This document shows positions 33,816-41,853 of a stretch of DNA of 55,341 nt, piece after piece (within the stretch, counting starts at the first letter, position 1; every line of letters begins with the position of its first letter). The notes below the pieces were generated by a model. That model made no database searches. It was not told the DNA's origin and worked only from the letters and a program-made list of their open reading frames with translations. The position numbers and the translations under genes were made by a program. The DNA is from Sphingomonadales bacterium (lineage in GTDB: Bacteria; Pseudomonadota; Alphaproteobacteria; Sphingomonadales; Sphingomonadaceae): contig JAFKLT010000063.1 of the NCBI GenBank assembly GCA_017309275.1, positions 1 through 55,341 of the forward strand. Reading direction: 5' to 3'.

Positions 33816-35054
33816 ATGTTCGACCGCCTGTCCAGCCTCGTCGCCGCGCTGACTCTGGTCGCCATTGCGGTGATCTTTGCCGCGCTGGCCGGCGGCGATG
33901 CGCTGTCGATCATCATTCTGGCCCTCGCGGGCATCATCGGAACGGCGATCGTGTACAACGCGCTGCCTTCGGTCCTTCCCGAACCCAAGGGACCGGCCCC
34001 CGCCGAAGCGCCGCCGGTCTCGCTGATCCGCCATCCCGACTTTGCATTGTGGGTCGACCAGGAAGAAGAGCCGCTGATCGGCGTCGCGGGGAATGTGGTG
34101 ACGATCGCCAACGACGCGGCGGTCCGCCTGCTGGGGCGGCACATCGTCGGCGCCGACATCCGCACCGCGATCCGTCATCCCGCCGCGACCGAATGGCTGG
34201 CGCGCATCGGCGAAGGCGCCGCGCTCGATACGCTCAACCTCTTCGACTTTCCCCGACCGGGCCAGCGCTGGACGATGCGCGTGGCGACGCTATCGGGCAG
34301 CGACCGGATCATCTTCCTCTCCGATCGCTCGGCGATCGACGCCGCCGACCGCATGCGCTCGGACTTCGTCGCGAACGCCAGCCACGAACTGCGAACACCG
34401 CTCGCCGCCGTGCTCGGCTATGTCGAGACGCTTCAGGACATGAATGGCGAAGCCGATGGACCGACGCGTCATCGCTTTCTGTCGATCATCGCGCGCGAAG
34501 CGGGACGGATGCAGCAGCTCGTCATCGACCTGCTGTCCATCTCGCGCGTCGAGGCCGATCGCTTCCGCCGCCCGACGACGCCCGTCGACCTTGCCGCGAT
34601 TGTTCGCCACACCGTCGCCGGCCTTCGCGACAGCGAGGACAAGCGGCCGAACGACATCGTGACCAAGCTGCCCGAAGACCCGCAACCGATGCTCGGCGAC
34701 GAGGCGCAGCTTGGCCAGCTCGTGCACAATGTCGTGTCCAACGCCATGAAATACGGCCGCGCCGGAACGCCGGTGACGGTCGAACTGGTGCGCGAAGGCC
34801 GCCGCGTCCGCCTGTCGGTCAGCGACGAGGGCGACGGCATCGCGCCCGATCACCTGCCCCGCCTGACCGAACGCTTCTATCGCGTCGACGAAGCGCGCAG
34901 CCGATCGGTCGGCGGCACCGGCCTGGGCCTCGCCATCGTCAAGCACATCAGTGAACGCCACCAAGGCCAGCTCGACATCGATAGCGAGGTCGGAAAGGGC
35001 ACGAAGGTTTCCGTGACCTTTCCGATCGCCGACGTTGGTCGCACGGCCGCCTAG
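33816..35054 (+). CDS. PhoR-like sensor histidine kinase
   Basis: The 412-residue protein has two N-terminal membrane helices (about 8-47), a PAS-like region (about 75-165), HisKA with the phosphorylated His190 in NASHELRTPLAAVLGYVETL, and HATPase_c with N (HNVVSNAMKYG), G1 (DEGDGIAPDHL) and G2 (GGTGLGLAIVKH) boxes. The arrangement resembles PhoR of the phosphate regulon. However, no phoB, pst or phoU gene flanks it, so the assignment is by similarity only. GAGG lies 11 bases before the chosen ATG; the start is uncertain. Confidence 0.83.
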   Translation: MFDRLSSLVAALTLVAIAVIFAALAGGDALSIIILALAGIIGTAIVYNALPSVLPEPKGPAPAEAPPVSLIRHPDFALWVDQEEEPLIGVAGNVVTIANDAAVRLLGRHIVGADIRTAIRHPAATEWLARIGEGAALDTLNLFDFPRPGQRWTMRVATLSGSDRIIFLSDRSAIDAADRMRSDFVANASHELRTPLAAVLGYVETLQDMNGEADGPTRHRFLSIIAREAGRMQQLVIDLLSISRVEADRFRRPTTPVDLAAIVRHTVAGLRDSEDKRPNDIVTKLPEDPQPMLGDEAQLGQLVHNVVSNAMKYGRAGTPVTVELVREGRRVRLSVSDEGDGIAPDHLPRLTERFYRVDEARSRSVGGTGLGLAIVKHISERHQGQLDIDSEVGKGTKVSVTFPIADVGRTAA

Positions 35055-35075
35055 GCGGGAGCAGGCTCGCTCGGG

Positions 35076-35249
35076 TCAGGTCACCTTCTTGGCGGCAGCC
35101 GCGCCAAGGACCAGGAACAGCACGACAAGTGCCAGCCCGATGAAGAACAGGATCTTGGCGACACCGGCAGCAGCGCCGGCGATCCCGCCGAAACCCAGAA
35201 GCGCGGCGACCAGCGCGACCACCGCAAAGATCAAAGCCCATTTGAACAT
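35076..35249 (-). CDS. DUF1328 small membrane protein
   Basis: The 57-residue protein [20 protein letters not shown]... has two hydrophobic helices with the DUF1328 (YtjA-like) pattern [29 protein letters not shown]. Function is unknown, but the family is often induced by general stress. GGAGA six bases upstream supports the ATG. An EcfG-type promoter lies about 120 bases upstream. Confidence 0.88.
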   Translation of the reverse strand: MFKWALIFAVVALVAALLGFGGIAGAAAGVAKILFFIGLALVVLFLVLGAAAAKKVT

Positions 35250-35370
35250 CTGACGTCTCCTGAAGGGCGAACGCGCGAAGCCGCCTTCCGAAACCGCGCA
35301 GTCACGCCTTTTCGAAAGCCGGCGCCCCGTCGTTGCGCCGCAATTTCCTTTGAATCGAATGCGATGGTTA

Positions 35371-35395
35371 AACGGCGCATGTCGCGGAAAGTTCC
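35371..35395 (-). promoter_or_regulatory. EcfG-type general stress response promoter
   Basis: On the minus strand GGAAC (35395-35391), 16 bases, then CGTT (35374-35371) matches the alphaproteobacterial stress sigma factor consensus. It faces the DUF1328 gene at 35249, with a leader of roughly 115 bases. Confidence 0.7.
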
Positions 35396-35463
35396 TGCGC
35401 ATAACGCGTGACGCCTTTCGCGGCGGAGCGTAGCATGCCGGCGCACGCGCGGAGGAGAGAGCG

Positions 35464-36711
35464 ATGGCGACGCAGGCGTTTCACTTTACCGGCTCGTCGG
35501 GCAAGCGGCTGTCGGGGCGACTGGAGCTTCCCGGCGGACGCATTCGCGGCTGGTCGATCTTTGCCCATTGCTTCACCTGCGGAAAGGACAACCGCGCCGC
35601 GGTGCGCATCGCCCGCATTCTCGCGCGGCAGGGCATCGGCGTACTGCGCTTCGACTTTGCAGGGCTTGGCGAAAGCGAGGGCGATTTTGCCGACAGCCGC
35701 TTCTCGTTCGACGTACAGGATCTGAAATCCGCGGCGCAGGCGATGGCCGATGTCGGGCGCGCGCCGTCGTTGCTGATCGGGCACAGCCTGGGCGGCGCAG
35801 CCACGCTCGCCGCCGCGGGCGACCTGCCCGGCATCCGCGCGGTCGCGACGGTCAACGCCCCCTTCGACGTCGCGCATACGCTCCACCAGTTCGACCCGGC
35901 GGCGCTCGCCGCGATCGATGCCGACGGCGCGGCCGATGTCCGGCTCGCGGGGCGGCCGTTCCGCGTCGGCAAGGGGCTGATCGACGACCTGCGGCAACAG
36001 GATCAGGGCGCGCGCATCGCGGCGTTGCACCGCCCGCTGCTGATCATGCACGCGCCGCTCGACGACACCGTCGGGATCGAGAATGCGACGAAAATCTATC
36101 TCGCGGCGCGCCATCCCAAGAGCTTCATGTCGCTCGACGATGCCGATCATCTTCTCAGCCGGCCGCAGGACGTCGAGCGCGTCGGATCGATGATCGCCGC
36201 CTGGGCCGCGCCCTATCTGACCGCACCCGAAAGCACCGACGCGCCGCCGGTCGATGCAGAGGCCGAGGAAACGGGCGACGGCAAGTTCCAGGTCGCGATC
36301 AGCTCGGGCGACCATGTCTTTCTGGCCGACGAGCCGGTGAGTGTCGGCGGTCTCGGCTCGGGGCCCAGCCCCTTCGACCTGCTGTCGGCCGCGCTTGCCG
36401 CATGTACCACCATGACGCTGCGCCTTTACGCCGACGGCAAGAAATGGCCGGTGACGCGAATCCGGACGGCGGTCGGCCATGATAAGGAGGTCAGCAATCC
36501 CCAACCCGACATCTTCAACATACGGATCGCGATCGAGGGCGCGATCGACGATGAGCAACGCGAACGGATGATGGAGATTGCGGAGCGTTGCCCCGTCCAT
36601 CGCACGCTGGAACGCGGCGCGCGCTTCAACACGCTGTCGGGCGAACCGCCCGCCCCGTGCGAAGCGCCCGAGGCGCATATGGAAGCGATGGATCAGGCGA
36701 CGATCGCCTAG
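35464..36711 (+). CDS. Bifunctional alpha/beta-hydrolase and OsmC-family protein
   Basis: The 415-residue fusion has an alpha/beta hydrolase at about 1-245, with nucleophile Ser108 in LLIGHSLGG, probable Asp200 in HAPLDD and His229 in DDADHLL. An acidic linker (about 250-270) follows, then an OsmC/Ohr domain (about 272-405) with Cys314 ([10 protein letters not shown]) and Cys376 ([10 protein letters not shown]). OsmC proteins reduce organic hydroperoxides with the two Cys; the hydrolase could release the hydroperoxide or acyl group from an ester. The pairing is known as a fused family, but its substrate is not settled. GGAGGAGAG before the ATG is a strong ribosome-binding site. Confidence 0.88.
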   Translation: MATQAFHFTGSSGKRLSGRLELPGGRIRGWSIFAHCFTCGKDNRAAVRIARILARQGIGVLRFDFAGLGESEGDFADSRFSFDVQDLKSAAQAMADVGRAPSLLIGHSLGGAATLAAAGDLPGIRAVATVNAPFDVAHTLHQFDPAALAAIDADGAADVRLAGRPFRVGKGLIDDLRQQDQGARIAALHRPLLIMHAPLDDTVGIENATKIYLAARHPKSFMSLDDADHLLSRPQDVERVGSMIAAWAAPYLTAPESTDAPPVDAEAEETGDGKFQVAISSGDHVFLADEPVSVGGLGSGPSPFDLLSAALAACTTMTLRLYADGKKWPVTRIRTAVGHDKEVSNPQPDIFNIRIAIEGAIDDEQRERMMEIAERCPVHRTLERGARFNTLSGEPPAPCEAPEAHMEAMDQATIA

Positions 36712-36769
36712 CGAAGGGTTACGCTTGACGGCAGGCACCCAAAATGGCAATCGCGCCAGCCTTGGATAT

Positions 36770-36843
36770 GCGGGTATAGCATAGTGGTAATGCTCTAGCC
36801 TTCCAAGCTAGCTAGGCGGGTTCGATTCCCGCTACCCGCTCCA
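36770..36843 (+). tRNA. tRNA-Gly (anticodon UCC)
   Basis: The complete 74-base cloverleaf comprises acceptor GCGGGTA/TACCCGC, D stem GCAT/ATGC, anticodon stem CTAGC/GCTAG with loop CTTCCAA (anticodon TCC at 36802-36804), T arm GCGGG-TTCGATT-CCCGC, discriminator T and an encoded CCA. Confidence 0.97.
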
Positions 36844-36904
36844 CCATCCCCATTCCAGCTCCATTCGAAATCCGCGAGGGCGGACAGCCGCGACGGCTGA
36901 ATCA

Positions 36905-36943
36905 AAAACCCCACCTTGCGGGTCGTCCGCAAGATGGGGTTTT
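36905..36943. terminator. Bidirectional terminator between tRNA-Gly and the PEP-CTERM gene
   Basis: AAAACCCCACCTTGCGG (36905-36921) pairs, with one mismatch, with CCGCAAGATGGGGTTTT (36927-36943). The T-rich flank serves both the plus strand (after the tRNA) and the minus strand (after the PEP-CTERM gene). Confidence 0.8.
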
Positions 36944-36976
36944 GTAGATCGTTCTGCGGTTAAGCGCGGATCGCGA

Positions 36977-37528
36977 TCAGGCGAACTTGACGGTCACCTT
37001 CTGCTTGCGACGCGTGCGCATCGCGGCGCCCATCGCGCCCAGACCCAGAAGCATCATCGCCCACGTGCCCGGCTCCGGAACCGCCGACGTCGTGTCGAGC
37101 GCGATATTGGCGGTCGAATTGCTCGCCCATACCGTGCCGATGAAGTTCAGGCGCAGCACGCCGTTCTGAAGCTGAATGTCGCTGGCGTCGAAGCCGCCGA
37201 TCGACGAGTTCAGCAAGCGGAAGTCCGAGAAGGCGTGCGACAGGTTCGACAGCGTGATCACCGTCTGCGTCAGGACCAGCGCCCCGCCCGAGAGATTGGT
37301 GATGCGGAGGCCCCCACCGTTGAAGTTGAGGCCGATCGCGCTGCTGGGAGCGGGTCCGACTGCGAACTCAAGGCCGCCGCCGACGACTGCCGAGCTGGAG
37401 AGGCACGAATAGGACGATCCGGCGCCGACCTGCGAACAGGTGACGGTGTCGCCGATCAGGCTGGCCGCGTGGGCCGGCGAAGCGAACATCAGCGCTGCAA
37501 ACGCGCTGGCGGCAAGTAGCTTTTTCAT
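36977..37528 (-). CDS. PEPxxWA-CTERM exported protein
   Basis: The 183-residue protein has a signal peptide (MKKLLAASAFAALMFASPAHA), a mature region rich in Ser, Gly and Asn with repeated short beta-strand segments, and a C-terminal sorting signal: VPEPGTWAMML, a hydrophobic helix (LGLGAMGAAM) and the basic tail RTRRKQK. Proteins of this class are anchored or released by an exosortase and often belong to extracellular polysaccharide matrices. No exosortase gene is in the window. TATAAT (37546-37541, minus) lies 12 bases before the start. Confidence 0.88.
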   Translation of the reverse strand: MKKLLAASAFAALMFASPAHAASLIGDTVTCSQVGAGSSYSCLSSSAVVGGGLEFAVGPAPSSAIGLNFNGGGLRITNLSGGALVLTQTVITLSNLSHAFSDFRLLNSSIGGFDASDIQLQNGVLRLNFIGTVWASNSTANIALDTTSAVPEPGTWAMMLLGLGAMGAAMRTRRKQKVTVKFA

Positions 37529-37772
37529 GGTTCTGCCCCCATTATATTTTGTTAAATCCTGTTACGAATTCTTGCGTTTGCTCATTTGGCCGCGAGAGTC
37601 CAGCGGCAGATCAGCAGTTTACGCTTCATTTTGGGACAGTTAGCTATCGCACGCACCACGCCGCGAAGGCGCGCGGACCGCGAATTCCGTCGGCTGACAC
37701 CGGGGTCGCCGTGGCGCCCGACCACGCCCTGCCCATCGCCGCGACGGCTCGATCGGGCCACCGGGGCATTGA

Positions 37773-37787
37773 GAACATTTCGGAAAC
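37773..37787. promoter_or_regulatory. LexA-like box before dinB
   Basis: GAAC-ATTTCGG-AAAC differs by one base from the alphaproteobacterial LexA site GAAC-N7-GAAC and lies 16 bases before the dinB start, a position suited to SOS repression. Confidence 0.45.
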
Positions 37788-37803
37788 ATGTTACAGGATT
37801 TGC

Positions 37804-38934
37804 GTGAAGGACGGTGAAGACCCTGCTCCCGACGATGCGGCGGATGTCCCGATCCGCAAGATCATCCATGTCGACATGGATGCCTTTTACGCGTCGGTCG
37901 AACAGCGCGACGACCCGGCGCTGCGGGGAAGACCGGTCGCGGTCGGCGGATCCTCACGCCGCGGCGTGGTAGCCGCCGCCAGTTACGAAGCGCGCAAGTT
38001 CGGCGTCCGGTCGGCGATGCCCAGCATCACCGCGAAACGCCAATGCCCCGACCTTGTCTTCGTTCCCCCGCGCTTCGAGGTCTATCGCGACATTTCGCAC
38101 CAGATCCGCGCGATCTTCCGCGACTATGCCGACGAGGTCGAGCCGCTGTCGCTCGACGAGGCCTATCTCGACGTCAGCCGCGACAAGGCGGAGCTGGGCA
38201 GCGCGACGGCGGCCGCGAAGCTGATCCGCGAGCGCATCCGCGAAGAAACCGGCCTCACCGCCTCTGCGGGCGTGTCGTACAACAAGTTCGTCGCCAAGCT
38301 GGCGTCGGACCAGAACAAGCCCGACGGCCTGACCGTCATCCCGCCCGGCAAGGGCGCGGCGTTCGTCCAGACGCTGTCGATCCGGCGCTTTCACGGGATC
38401 GGGCCGGTAACCGCGGCAAAGATGGAGGGGCTCGGCATATTCTCGGGCGCCGACCTCGCCGCAAAGGACATGGCGTGGCTGACCGAGCATTTCGGCAACA
38501 GCGCCGACTGGCTCCACAATCTGGCGCGCGGGATCGACCATCGGCGCGTCAAGTCGAACCGGCCGCTCAAATCGCTGGGCGGCGAGCGCACCTTTTTCAA
38601 CGACCTGATCACCGATACCGAAATCCGCGAAGCGCTCGCGCATGTCTGCACCGTCGTGTGGGACCGCGCGGCCAAGAAGGGCGCGCGCGGCCGGACGGTG
38701 ACGCTGAAGCTGCGTTACGCCGACTTCCAGACGATCACGCGCGCGAAGACCGTCCCCTTCCCTATCCTCGACGGCACCAGCCTGCACGCCGCGGGCGAGG
38801 CGATCCTCGCGCCGCTGTTGCCCACCGAACAGGGCATCCGCCTGCTCGGCATCACACTGAGCAAGTTCGAGGGTGAAGAGGATGACGGCGACGACGGCAC
38901 CCCGACGCCGGTCGACCTGCTGAGCCTTATTTAG
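37804..38934 (+). CDS. dinB: DNA polymerase IV (DinB)
   Basis: The 376-residue Y-family polymerase carries out translesion synthesis. Palm-domain acids are in IIHVDMDAFYASVEQRD (Asp24) and LSLDEAYLD (Asp118, Glu119). The GVVAAASYEARKFGVRSAMP finger motif, thumb FHGIGPVTAAKM and little-finger domain to about 355 are complete. The start is a GTG at 37804; the open frame continues upstream but does not look like protein, and no in-frame ATG gives a sensible length. No C-terminal beta-clamp motif was identified with confidence. A LexA-like box lies just upstream. It converges with the next gene, overlapping by eight bases. Confidence 0.92.
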   Translation: MKDGEDPAPDDAADVPIRKIIHVDMDAFYASVEQRDDPALRGRPVAVGGSSRRGVVAAASYEARKFGVRSAMPSITAKRQCPDLVFVPPRFEVYRDISHQIRAIFRDYADEVEPLSLDEAYLDVSRDKAELGSATAAAKLIRERIREETGLTASAGVSYNKFVAKLASDQNKPDGLTVIPPGKGAAFVQTLSIRRFHGIGPVTAAKMEGLGIFSGADLAAKDMAWLTEHFGNSADWLHNLARGIDHRRVKSNRPLKSLGGERTFFNDLITDTEIREALAHVCTVVWDRAAKKGARGRTVTLKLRYADFQTITRAKTVPFPILDGTSLHAAGEAILAPLLPTEQGIRLLGITLSKFEGEEDDGDDGTPTPVDLLSLI

Positions 38935-39391
38935 TCGCCGCCGCGATTGCCGGCGCCAGCCGCTGCAACGCCTGCTTCATCTTGGTCGACAGCGCGGCAA
39001 AGTCGCATTTGAGCAGCCGGTCGTCCATCACCTGGATGCCTTCGGGGCTTGGCGCTCCGGTACGCAGGATCGCGCGCGTCGGGTCGACCGATTTCAGGTG
39101 GAAATACCCCACGCCCTGATAGTCGCCGAGCTGCATGTTGGTGAAACCACCCGGCGCCGGATTCGTGCGCCCGATCTTTTCCAGTTCGGCGACGGGTCCC
39201 TTGCTGGCGTTCGGCCCGAAGAAATAGACCGCCCCCCAACGCGCGCCATCATAGGCATAGCCGTTGGTCGCGGTGCCGCATTTGTCGGCCGCGTTGATCC
39301 AGAAGCCCTTGGCGATCGGCATCTTGATCGCCGGCGCGGTTGCCGGTGCGCTGTTCGCCATCATCGCCAGCGCCAAAATCCATGCGTTCAT
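38927..39391 (-). CDS. Exported hypothetical protein
   Basis: The 154-residue protein has a short signal peptide (MNAWILALAMMANSAPATA). The mature part has KGFWINAADKCGTATNGYAYDGARWGAVYFFGPN, two Cys that could form a disulfide, and GDYQGVGYFHLKSVDP. I recognise no domain. It is convergent with dinB and probably cotranscribed from upstream of prfC's end region only if read-through occurs; its own promoter would lie in the 57 bases after the prfC stop. Confidence 0.7.
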   Translation of the reverse strand: MNAWILALAMMANSAPATAPAIKMPIAKGFWINAADKCGTATNGYAYDGARWGAVYFFGPNASKGPVAELEKIGRTNPAPGGFTNMQLGDYQGVGYFHLKSVDPTRAILRTGAPSPEGIQVMDDRLLKCDFAALSTKMKQALQRLAPAIAAATK

Positions 39392-39448
39392 CGATACCCC
39401 CCACCTTGACCGACTATGCCGTCATGGTGGCGGACTTGGCCGATGCGA

Positions 39449-41041
39449 TCAACCCGCGTTGGCGAAAACGCGTTCCTTGGTCGCGGTAAAGCGGATCGCG
39501 GGATGCCGCTGCGTCACATAGCCGACCTCCCAAGCGTCCTTGGCCATGAACACCGGCGCGCCATCGCGATCGGTCGCCGAGGCGCCGCGATGGTCGGCCT
39601 GGAACGCCTTCAGCGCCGCCGGATCGTCGCTCGCGATCCAGCGCGCCGTGTCCCAGGGCGACGCCTCCAGCTTCGCCTCGACCTTATATTCCGCCTCGAG
39701 ACGGCTGATCAGCACTTCCAGCTGCAGCTGGCCGACGACCCCGACGATCATGTTCGACCCGATCTCGGGATAAAAGACCTGGATGATCCCCTCTTCGGCC
39801 ATGTCGTCGAGCGCCTTGCGAAGCTGCTTGGTCTTCGTCGGATCGACCAGCGCGACGCGGCGCAGCAGTTCGGGCGCGAAGTTCGGCAGGCCGGTGATCG
39901 TGATGTCGGTGCGTTCGGACAGCGTGTCGCCGACGCGCAGCGTGCCATGGTTCGGAATGCCGATGATATCGCCGGGGAAAGCCTCCTCGGCCATCTCGCG
40001 ATCCTGCGCGAGGAAAAGCATCGGGCGGCTGATCGCGATCGCCTTGCCCGTCCCGCCCTGCATCAGCCGCATCCCGCGCTCGAACTTGCCCGAGCAGAGG
40101 CGCATGAAGGCGATGCGGTCGCGGTGCGCGGGGTTCATGTTCGCCTGCACCTTGAACACGAAGCCGGTAACCGCCGTGTCGTCGGGCTGAACCGGCGCGG
40201 GTTCGGCGGGCTGTGCGCCCGGCCCCGGCGCATGGCTCGCCAGCGCGCCCAAAAGGTCGACGACCCCGAATTCCTTCAGCGCCGAGCCGAAATAGACCGG
40301 TGTCAGGTCGCCGTTGCGATAGGCCGCGGCGTCGAACGGCGCATAACAGGCCGAGGCCAGTTCGGTCTCTTCCTTGAGATGCGCGAGCGCATCGGCGCTG
40401 AGTTCCGCCGCAAGCGCCGCATCGTCGAGGCCCGAGACGCTTACGCGCTTGCCTTCATACATGCGCGACGCATCGCCGCCGGGTTTCATGATGGCGGGAT
40501 CGACAAGGTCGTATATTCCCTCGAACTGTCCGCCCATGCCCGCGGGCCAGTTCATCGGGCAGACGTCGAGCGCCAGCCGATCGGCCACCTCGTCGAGCAG
40601 TTCGAACGGCGGCAGCCCCTCACGGTCGACCTTGTTGATGAAGGTGATGATCGGCACCGAGCGCAGGCGGCACACCTCGAACAGCTTCAGCGTCTGCGGT
40701 TCGATGCCCTTGGCGGCGTCGATCACCATCACCGCGCTGTCGACCGCGGTCAGCGTGCGATAGGTGTCCTCGCTGAAATCCTCGTGCCCCGGCGTGTCGA
40801 GCAGGTTGAAGACGAGCCCGGCATGCTCGAACGTCATCACCGACGAGGTCACCGAAATCCCGCGCTGCTGTTCGATCTTCATCCAGTCGGACCGCGCGCG
40901 CCGTGCCTGGCCGCGGGCCTTCACCTCGCCCGCCATATGGATCGCGCCGCCCGATACGAGCAGCTTCTCGGTCAACGTCGTCTTGCCGGCGTCGGGGTGC
41001 GAGATGATGGCGAAGGTGCGGCGATCGGGATGCTTGGACAT
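39449..41041 (-). CDS. prfC: Peptide chain release factor 3
   Basis: The 530-residue GTPase recycles RF1 and RF2 from the ribosome after termination. The G motifs are intact: SHPDAGKTT (14-22), ISVTSSVMTF (G2), DTPGHEDF (G3) and FINKVDREG (G4). RF3-specific blocks follow, such as FNLLDTPG and LDVCPMNWPAGMGGQFEGIYD. The ATG at 41041 gives the same length as E. coli RF3 (529); upstream residues do not resemble the family. It is divergent from the exported protein at 41119. Confidence 0.95.
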   Translation of the reverse strand: MSKHPDRRTFAIISHPDAGKTTLTEKLLVSGGAIHMAGEVKARGQARRARSDWMKIEQQRGISVTSSVMTFEHAGLVFNLLDTPGHEDFSEDTYRTLTAVDSAVMVIDAAKGIEPQTLKLFEVCRLRSVPIITFINKVDREGLPPFELLDEVADRLALDVCPMNWPAGMGGQFEGIYDLVDPAIMKPGGDASRMYEGKRVSVSGLDDAALAAELSADALAHLKEETELASACYAPFDAAAYRNGDLTPVYFGSALKEFGVVDLLGALASHAPGPGAQPAEPAPVQPDDTAVTGFVFKVQANMNPAHRDRIAFMRLCSGKFERGMRLMQGGTGKAIAISRPMLFLAQDREMAEEAFPGDIIGIPNHGTLRVGDTLSERTDITITGLPNFAPELLRRVALVDPTKTKQLRKALDDMAEEGIIQVFYPEIGSNMIVGVVGQLQLEVLISRLEAEYKVEAKLEASPWDTARWIASDDPAALKAFQADHRGASATDRDGAPVFMAKDAWEVGYVTQRHPAIRFTATKERVFANAG

Positions 41042-41118
41042 GGCGCGGGCGCCTAGCAGTTGGGGGGCGATGTGGAAAGGGGCTGGCGCCACGCAACCAG
41101 GCGGCGCATGCTTGCCCG

Positions 41119-41757
41119 ATGCGAACCATCTTCCTTGCCGCCGCCCTGATCACCGCGCCCGCCGTCGCGCAGGATTCGCCGTTCGTCGGCGAATATGGCG
41201 TATCGGAGGGCCCCGACGTCGGCGGCGGACTGCTGATCCGCAACGACGGCCGCTTTCAATATCTGCTCGAGGCCGGCGCCCTCGACGAACGGGCGGAGGG
41301 GCGCTGGGAGGTCCGTGGCGAGACGATCTGCCTGACCACCGAGCCCAAGCCGGTTCCGCCGGCGTTCGAAAAGGGCCCGCCGATCGCGGTCGACGGCGAA
41401 GTCCCCACCCTCTTCGTCACCTGGCCGAAAGGCGGCGCCATTTCGGGCGTCGATTTCGTCATCGGCTTCGACAGCGGCGAACCCGCCGAGGGCTATACGC
41501 AATATTATGGCTGGTCCATGCCCGAAGACGACAAGCGCGTTCCGCGCTGGGTCGAGGTGCGCGAGCCCGTCTATGGCATCACCGCGCCGCGTTTCGAATT
41601 GACCGAAAGCGACGGCGGCAAATTGCGCCTGATCCTGATTCCCAACGATATCGGCGTCGTCGACATGGACGGCGCGTGCATCGAAAGGACCGGGCGCGGG
41701 ATCGTCCTGCATCGCCGGGACGGCGACCTGCGCTTCGTGCGGCTGGGCGCCGACTGA
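41119..41757 (+). CDS. Exported hypothetical protein
   Basis: The 212-residue protein has a signal peptide (MRTIFLAAALITAPAVAQ). Its mature part has beta-rich blocks: SPFVGEYGVSEGPDVGGGLLIRNDGRFQYLLEAGALDERAEGRW resembles small periplasmic barrel or lipocalin-like proteins that sense or bind a ligand, but I do not assign a family. It is probably independent of the enoyl-CoA hydratase gene, which has its own operator-like site 50 bases after this stop. Confidence 0.72.
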   Translation: MRTIFLAAALITAPAVAQDSPFVGEYGVSEGPDVGGGLLIRNDGRFQYLLEAGALDERAEGRWEVRGETICLTTEPKPVPPAFEKGPPIAVDGEVPTLFVTWPKGGAISGVDFVIGFDSGEPAEGYTQYYGWSMPEDDKRVPRWVEVREPVYGITAPRFELTESDGGKLRLILIPNDIGVVDMDGACIERTGRGIVLHRRDGDLRFVRLGAD

Positions 41758-41806
41758 CACAAAAGCCAGTCCTTCCCTCTTGCGCTCCCTTGTCAAATGG
41801 GTACAA

Positions 41807-41824
41807 CTTTACGTAAACGTAAAG
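41807..41824. promoter_or_regulatory. ACGT-type palindrome, candidate operator
   Basis: CTTTACGTAAACGTAAAG is a perfect palindrome with arms CTTTACGT and ACGTAAAG around AA. It lies 30 bases before the enoyl-CoA hydratase ATG and shares the ACGT-NN-ACGT core with the site at 6114-6129. Confidence 0.55.
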
Positions 41825-41853
41825 GTAAAGCAGCGCGAGAGGATTTCTTCCCC

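Noticed and set aside
37041-37100. A long plus-strand frame opposite the PEP-CTERM gene as a second gene
   Set aside because: The minus-strand product has a signal peptide and an exact C-terminal sorting signal; the opposite frame has no start context or domain.
37788-37803. ATG at 37788 as the dinB start
   Set aside because: It is out of frame with dinB (16 bases from the GTG start).
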